Origin: Acanthaster planci
Lineage: Eukaryota > Echinodermata > Asteroidea > Valvatida > Acanthasteridae
DNA: 10,839 nucleotides
Assembly: GCF_001949145.1 (NCBI RefSeq)
Contig: NW_019091645.1
Location: 337,392 to 348,230, forward strand
Direction of reading: 5' to 3'
The stretch's first letter is position 1; each line of letters begins with the position of its first letter. Below, piece after piece: positions 7,029-10,839 of the stretch. The notes beneath the pieces were generated by a model that saw only the letters and a list, made by a program, of their open reading frames with translations, was not told the DNA's origin and did no database searches. The position numbers and the translations under genes were made by a program.

Positions 7029-8123
7029 ATGTACCGGCGAAATATCGATGATATAGTTGGTGCTATCACCGGTACGCGTGATGACGTTGAGAATTTCTCA
7101 GCATTTGCGGATGCTTTTCACCCAGCACTGCGCTACACATCTGATGTGTCACAACACTCTGTTACCTTGCTCGACGTGCGCGTCCAGATCTGAGCGCGGA
7201 AACTTGGCACAACCTTGCATTACCGTAAACCCACAGATTCCCACAGCTACCTGCCATACCAATCGTCTCACCCCCTCAAGTGTAAGAACTCCATCCCCTA
7301 CTCTCAGTTTCTTCGACTGCGTAGGATTTGTAGTACCGATGCTGAGTTCTCTGCGCGTGGGAAGGAAATGCTAGGTTTTCTTCATCAGCGCGGTTACCCT
7401 CCGGCTATCACAGACGCGCTGCCTTCAACGCCGTATCTTCAATCCCGCGCGAAACGGCTCTGAAACCCACCGGGGCCAAGCAACGTGATCGCGTCCCCGT
7501 CGTACTCCACCCTCGAAACATCCCGGTACGTAATGTTCTTCTGAAGCATTTTAGTACATTCGGTAATGAGGCGGCCACAGCTTCCATTTTCGCCGAACCC
7601 CCGATTTGCGCGTTTAGGCGCGATCGTTCGGTTGGGGACATGGTTGTACGTTCCCGGATGGATTCCGTCTCGCTGTCAAAAGCAGGCAGCAATTCCCCTT
7701 GTCAGCGCCCCAGATGTAACACCTGCCCCTACATAGTTAACAGCCTGTCGGTCGTCAGCCCCCGGAGTAGCTACAGTATACGCGGGGATCATAGATGCAT
7801 TACATGTACTAGTAATGTGGTTTATTGCATTACATGTCGTCGCTGTGGTAAACTGTACATCGGAGAAACCAAGCGTCGCCTTTGTGACCGCTTCGCGGAA
7901 CACTTGCGCAGTGTGCGCCAACAAACACCCGGTCTCACTGTCGCGCAACACTTTTGCGCGCCGCCACATTTCCCTCGGTGACGTAAGTGTCTGCATCCTG
8001 CGGAAAGCGTCATCCGATGTACATGTACAGCGTGAGGAACTGGAGCAGTGCGTCATTTTCGAACTTGGAATGCTGCATCTGGGGGGAATGAACGTGGATT
8101 TTCCCGCGTTCATTCAGAACTGA
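7029..8123 (+). pseudogene. Penelope-like retroelement remnant: end of reverse transcriptase plus GIY-YIG endonuclease
   Basis: Three plus-strand pieces form one decayed ORF. First, 7029-7190 begins MYRRNIDDIVGA, the catalytic motif of the RT with Tyr changed to Asn (family usual: YIDD). A TGA at 7191-7193 interrupts it. The same frame resumes with LHYRKPTDSHSYL and SIPYSQFLRLRRIC, a hallmark block of the family, to about 7405. A frameshift near 7400-7412 leads to RAAFNAVSSIPRETAL, then to about 7970 with RDRVPVVLHPRNIPV, a CxxxxCNTC cysteine cluster, and the GIY-YIG core VVYCITC..CGKLYIGE at about 7817-7868 followed by the catalytic-type Arg in LCDRFAEHLR. A last frameshift near 7965-7975 gives the C-terminus DVSVCILRK...REELEQ...NVDFPAF, ending at 8123. 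Penelope-like elements encode RT fused to GIY-YIG. Most of the RT is missing and the copy is inactive. Confidence 0.85.
7817..7915 (+). other. GIY-YIG endonuclease core within the Penelope-like remnant
   Basis: The frame of 7640-7981 shows VVYCITC, then CGKLYIGET 8-10 residues later, then RRLCDRFAEHLRSV. These are the paired GIY and YIG beta strands and the first helix with its conserved Arg. Upstream cysteines (CQRPRCNTC, then HRCITC) fit the extra metal-binding motif reported for Penelope endonucleases. This is the best-preserved part of the element. It has no internal stop. Confidence 0.8.
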
Positions 8124-8286
8124 ATCTGCTTGCCCCGAAGTTACTGAAAGCTCGGCAATCGTATATTTCAGAGCACTGATTTAATCTATATTCTTGTCGA
8201 AACAAAACGAAAGCTGTTTTCCTATCCTGTAGCGTAGCTACCCATTGGAAGACGGTAGCCAAAGCGATAGATCGCCAATGCGTTGA
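8124..8286 (+). other. Linker between the Penelope-like remnant and an unidentified open frame
   Basis: One plus-strand frame is open from 8180 to 8338 and reads ATHWKTVAKAIDRQCVEVDV in its middle, ending in TAG at 8339-8341. Its amino-acid mix looks protein-like and it could be the frameshifted upstream part of the next feature. No family is recognised. It may equally be the 3' non-coding region of the retroelement. Confidence 0.3.
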
Positions 8287-9273
8287 GGTGGACGTGCCAA
8301 ATTCGACGATATTCGTCAGACCGGATGGTACGCCAACATAGTGACCAGACATATAGCCGTGGTTGCCATTCGGTGTCGAAACGAGAAACAACTGTGTACG
8401 GCAATTCGCGCAGCAATTGCGGAATATTCTTTTGTCTCGTTGCCTATATTTGTCTTGGTAGTTTCCGGGTACCAAGAAGAAGAAAACAACTTCATCTTCG
8501 AAAGCCCCCAAGTATACTGCAAAAAGAAAGTAGCACCATTCTTTGTAATGCAAAGGCACCGACCGCCATTTGCGAGTATAGACCCGATATCGCAAAGTAT
8601 CTGCCACCAACCGAGTGCTGCAGATGGACCTGGCGAGAAAAGGCGAGCCACAAAAAAAGGTACATACGTCACAGCTTTGGATCGAAATGTATACCGTGTA
8701 GAATCGAAGAAGAAATTGTGGTGCACACTTATTCCAAGCAACGGCCAGAGTCGCTATTGTGAGAACTGCGACAGACCCAACTGGAAGTACAATGGCAGAC
8801 AGGCATATAAAAATTGAAAAGAACAAAAGCAAAACCAGGTTAGATTCCACAAGATTTGGACCGAGAAGCTCCGAGAGATAGAAAAACAAGCCGTCCAAAC
8901 GGAAAGAGAGCGCATGTTGCAAGAGGTGTACAAAAAATTGGAATGTATGTCAATGACGAATTTCTACAACAAATATTTTTGTCCAAAAACGGCACGCGAC
9001 TCCACAACGGGGGCTTTTTGCAAAGTACATGGATTCGCAATGTATGGTGCAAAGGTAGAAAGAGCCTTTTCCACCAATTTGAGAATTGTCGTGGAATATA
9101 CATCTGGTGCAGACCATGCAAAATTGTATACACGTCAACAAACTATTGACATCTACGAAATACTACAAAGAAAGAAGACCTTGAAAGAGATATATTCTAC
9201 AAGCAAAACGCTGCAAATCTTTTGCTGTACAGAAGACTTGCAAACAGAATATACAAGGTTACACAAATCATGA
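8287..9273 (+). pseudogene. Unidentified long reading frame with one in-frame TGA
   Basis: This frame is open for 176 codons (8287-8814), meets TGA at 8815-8817, and stays open for 151 more codons to a TGA at 9271-9273. I do not recognise the family. Visible traits: a hydrophobic patch FVSLPIFVLVVSG near 8431-8469, a short cysteine pair CENCDRPNW near 8761-8787, and after the stop a charged, probably helical or coiled-coil stretch from about 8840 to 8940 (KIWTEKLREIEKQAV, ERERMLQEVYKKLE). A Cys/His-containing part follows (YFCPKTARDSTTGAFCKVHG, about 8971-9030). Codons tend towards purine-N-pyrimidine order, as coding DNA does. There is no good ATG near the beginning, no poly-pyrimidine acceptor and no family motif. 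It may be a decayed gene of a mobile element, a captured host gene fragment, or chance. The opposite strand is also open over 8110-8922 (270 codons) in exactly complementary codons, so the coding strand is not certain. Confidence 0.35.
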
Positions 9274-9784
9274 CACCACTTTGATAATAAATGTCATGTT
9301 ACTCATTTAAGGTATTGGAAAATCCCAGTCATGTGTCATGGTTACATCTGCACGGAGTGGCAGGGCTGCAGAGGTGGGAAACACTAAAATTATACAACTT
9401 CATGACTGTCTTAATACAAGCCGTACACCAGTCCCCTGTGGTGCAGGTTTCAAGTAAAAGTGTAGTGGTCAATGAGTCAAACACCATATGTTCACCAGGG
9501 CCAGTTGACCCAATGATAAAACTTGGTTAGCTACTTGGAATGTGGGGGCGGAGGCCTGTGCACCCACAACTTTCCTTGTTTCATGGAATAATATTTCTTT
9601 GAAATGAAGGGGTGGAACTTTATTAAGAAATTGATATAAGTCATGAGTTTACATCATTTGGTTTTATTCTGATTGGTCAATGGAATTAGCCATCAATTTA
9701 GAGCAGGGTGATGTAACCTTACTGCATAATTTACAATGTACTTGTGCTCTGATGCTTTGAGCCTGTGAAGTGTTTTCATGTTGA

Positions 9785-9812
9785 CAAAATACTTGATTTG
9801 TGAAGTATTTTG
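9785..9812. repeat. Perfect 10-bp hairpin
   Basis: CAAAATACTT at 9785-9794 and AAGTATTTTG at 9803-9812 are exact reverse complements with an 8-base loop. A further AAATACTT at about 9820-9828 could pair alternatively with the same arm. Function unknown. Confidence 0.7.
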
Positions 9813-10646
9813 CTGCGGTGAAATACTTGTTAGCAAACAGGAGGATTTTCCTCACCAACTCCCTGTTTGACTGCTGAGGAGCTTTGCATGAGGCGAAGTT
9901 TTGAGAATAAAAGAAACTCGTATTCTTAAAACCAACTTCTGTTTGTCAACAAAGACTACTTTTAAGTCTAAATTGTCCGTACACTTGGGCCAGGACGATT
10001 GCTTCGAGTTCGGTTACTGAGACTCAAAATTCAGCGCTACTAAAAACATCTCGCGTCAGTTAAGGACACGAGGTTGTTACAAACAACAATAACACATCCA
10101 TTTATCTAAAAGTAATTATTTCTTCCAAAGTATGCAAAGGCCAAGGTACTCCATTGAATGGGATTAGCTTCCGTTTGAAAGCCTTTTACTTTCAAAGCAA
10201 AATGGTACCAAATATTTTACAGATATGCATGAAACTACTGAAGACTATGGTGAACTTTCTTTGCACATCGATCAAGAGATTTCAAGTAAAATTAAGTAAC
10301 ACTGTAAAACCTCCCGGTAGGCCCCCTACACAATACTGTAACGTCTCTCTTGGGGTAGGGAGTCGTTATCATAAATAATAAGAGTCATTGGACTGACCAT
10401 GGACTGACTTATACACACACTACTGCTTTATCCCGAAGAATTATTTACATCTTCTCCATATTTACCATGAGCAACTGCTTCTTGTAAGGCTGGATATTAC
10501 TCAAGTACTGCTCGTCTAAGTCTGAGCTATTTATTCAGGAGTGATAGTAAGGTTGTTCATATTGGAGCTATACATGTACACTCACGAACGGTCAGGGAGT
10601 TGTTCTTCGAAGCTGCAGGCTCAATGCTTCTCACTGGAGCTGGTCG

Positions 10647-10667
10647 CTTTATATAGACTTAGCCAAT
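10647..10667 (-). promoter_or_regulatory. Weak TATA-like box with nearby CCAAT sequence
   Basis: TATATAAAG is present on the minus strand at 10647-10655, and CCAAT (plus strand) lies at 10663-10667, only about 8 bp away. A TATA box followed by roughly 30 bp would place a start near 10620 on the minus strand, but no recognisable transcript or coding exon follows. The close CCAAT spacing is not typical. Confidence 0.2.
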
Positions 10668-10839
10668 GGAAGCGCTGGATTAGGGTGGTTATGAATTATT
10701 CATATCGTAGAAAGTCTATGGAACAAAAGTCTTTGGGATTCTGTACACACTTGGTCTTTGCTGACTTGGTTTCTGTAGAGCGATAAGGTACGAGAAGTTT
10801 GGGAGCGGGAGGGTGAAAGGCTGTTCGTGTGTGAGCTAC

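Larger units (their letters stand above)
9274..10839. other. Non-coding stretch, no gene recognised
   Basis: Open frames on both strands are short (under 82 codons) and carry no familiar motif. I looked in particular for the first coding exon of SRPRA on the minus strand (start Met and the conserved block before LLQ) and did not find it. The segment contains one 10-bp hairpin and a weak TATA/CCAAT-like pair, listed separately. Confidence 0.5.

Noticed and set aside
7408-8113. Minus-strand frames of 94 and 145 codons over the Penelope-like remnant
   Set aside because: These are antisense shadows of clearly recognisable RT and GIY-YIG coding sequence on the plus strand.
8083-8118. GAATGAACG/CGTTCATTC inverted repeat as a terminator
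   Set aside because: It lies within the coding end of the Penelope-like remnant in a eukaryotic context. A 9-bp repeat here is likely chance.
8110-8922. 270-codon minus-strand frame as a real membrane protein
   Set aside because: It overlaps the end of the Penelope-like ORF, and its Phe/Leu-rich stretches are what antisense of Lys/Glu-rich codons gives. Not excluded, but less likely than the plus frame, so recorded as a finding rather than a gene.
1-10839. tRNA genes, rRNA, CRISPR arrays, bacterial operons
   Set aside because: No tRNA B-box (GTTCGANNC) with a fitting cloverleaf, no regular spaced repeats, and no ribosome-binding-site or operon layout were seen by eye.

Overview
The window looks like animal (metazoan) nuclear DNA. 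It has AT-rich non-coding sequence, one small exon with consensus splice sites, and several decayed eukaryotic transposable elements. There is no prokaryotic-style gene layout. The recurring palindrome TACATGTA and the mixture of a CR1/L2-like LINE with a Penelope-like element fit a marine invertebrate such as a cnidarian, but this is inference and the species is not identified.

The only host coding sequence I can defend is an 84-bp exon at 80-163 on the minus strand. It encodes part of the N-terminal domain of the signal recognition particle receptor alpha subunit (SRPRA), with an acceptor and a donor on its two sides. The first coding exon of that gene should lie at higher coordinates and was not found. 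The rest of the window is therefore probably either one very long SRPRA intron or that intron plus upstream intergenic DNA.

Layout: 164-2646 is non-coding with a cluster of perfect short hairpins (1551-1644 and 1864-1902). At 2653-6265 lies a composite insertion whose two ends are long inverted arms (about 807 and 827 bp), bounded by the same 6-bp sequence GGTCTG on both sides. This looks like a foldback or long-TIR DNA transposon without its own transposase. A 5'-truncated, frameshifted CR1/L2-like LINE (about 3768-5438, minus strand) sits inside it, between a 300-bp unpaired loop and the right arm. Next come 360 bp with no feature beyond a short palindrome, then a 231-bp stretch bounded by 37-bp inverted repeats (6634-6864). 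A 5'-truncated Penelope-like retroelement remnant (7029-8123, plus strand) follows, keeping the end of the reverse transcriptase and a GIY-YIG endonuclease domain.

Right after it, 8124-9273 is unusually open on both strands and holds an unidentified interrupted reading frame of about 329 codons. From 9274 to 10839 I see no gene, only one short hairpin and a weak TATA/CCAAT-like pair.

The parts do not form a working pathway. The mobile elements are all broken and look like successive insertions beside or inside a housekeeping gene. The points most worth following up are the long-armed element with its repeated terminal module, the unidentified 8287-9273 frame, and the two hairpin insertions near 1.6-1.9 kb.
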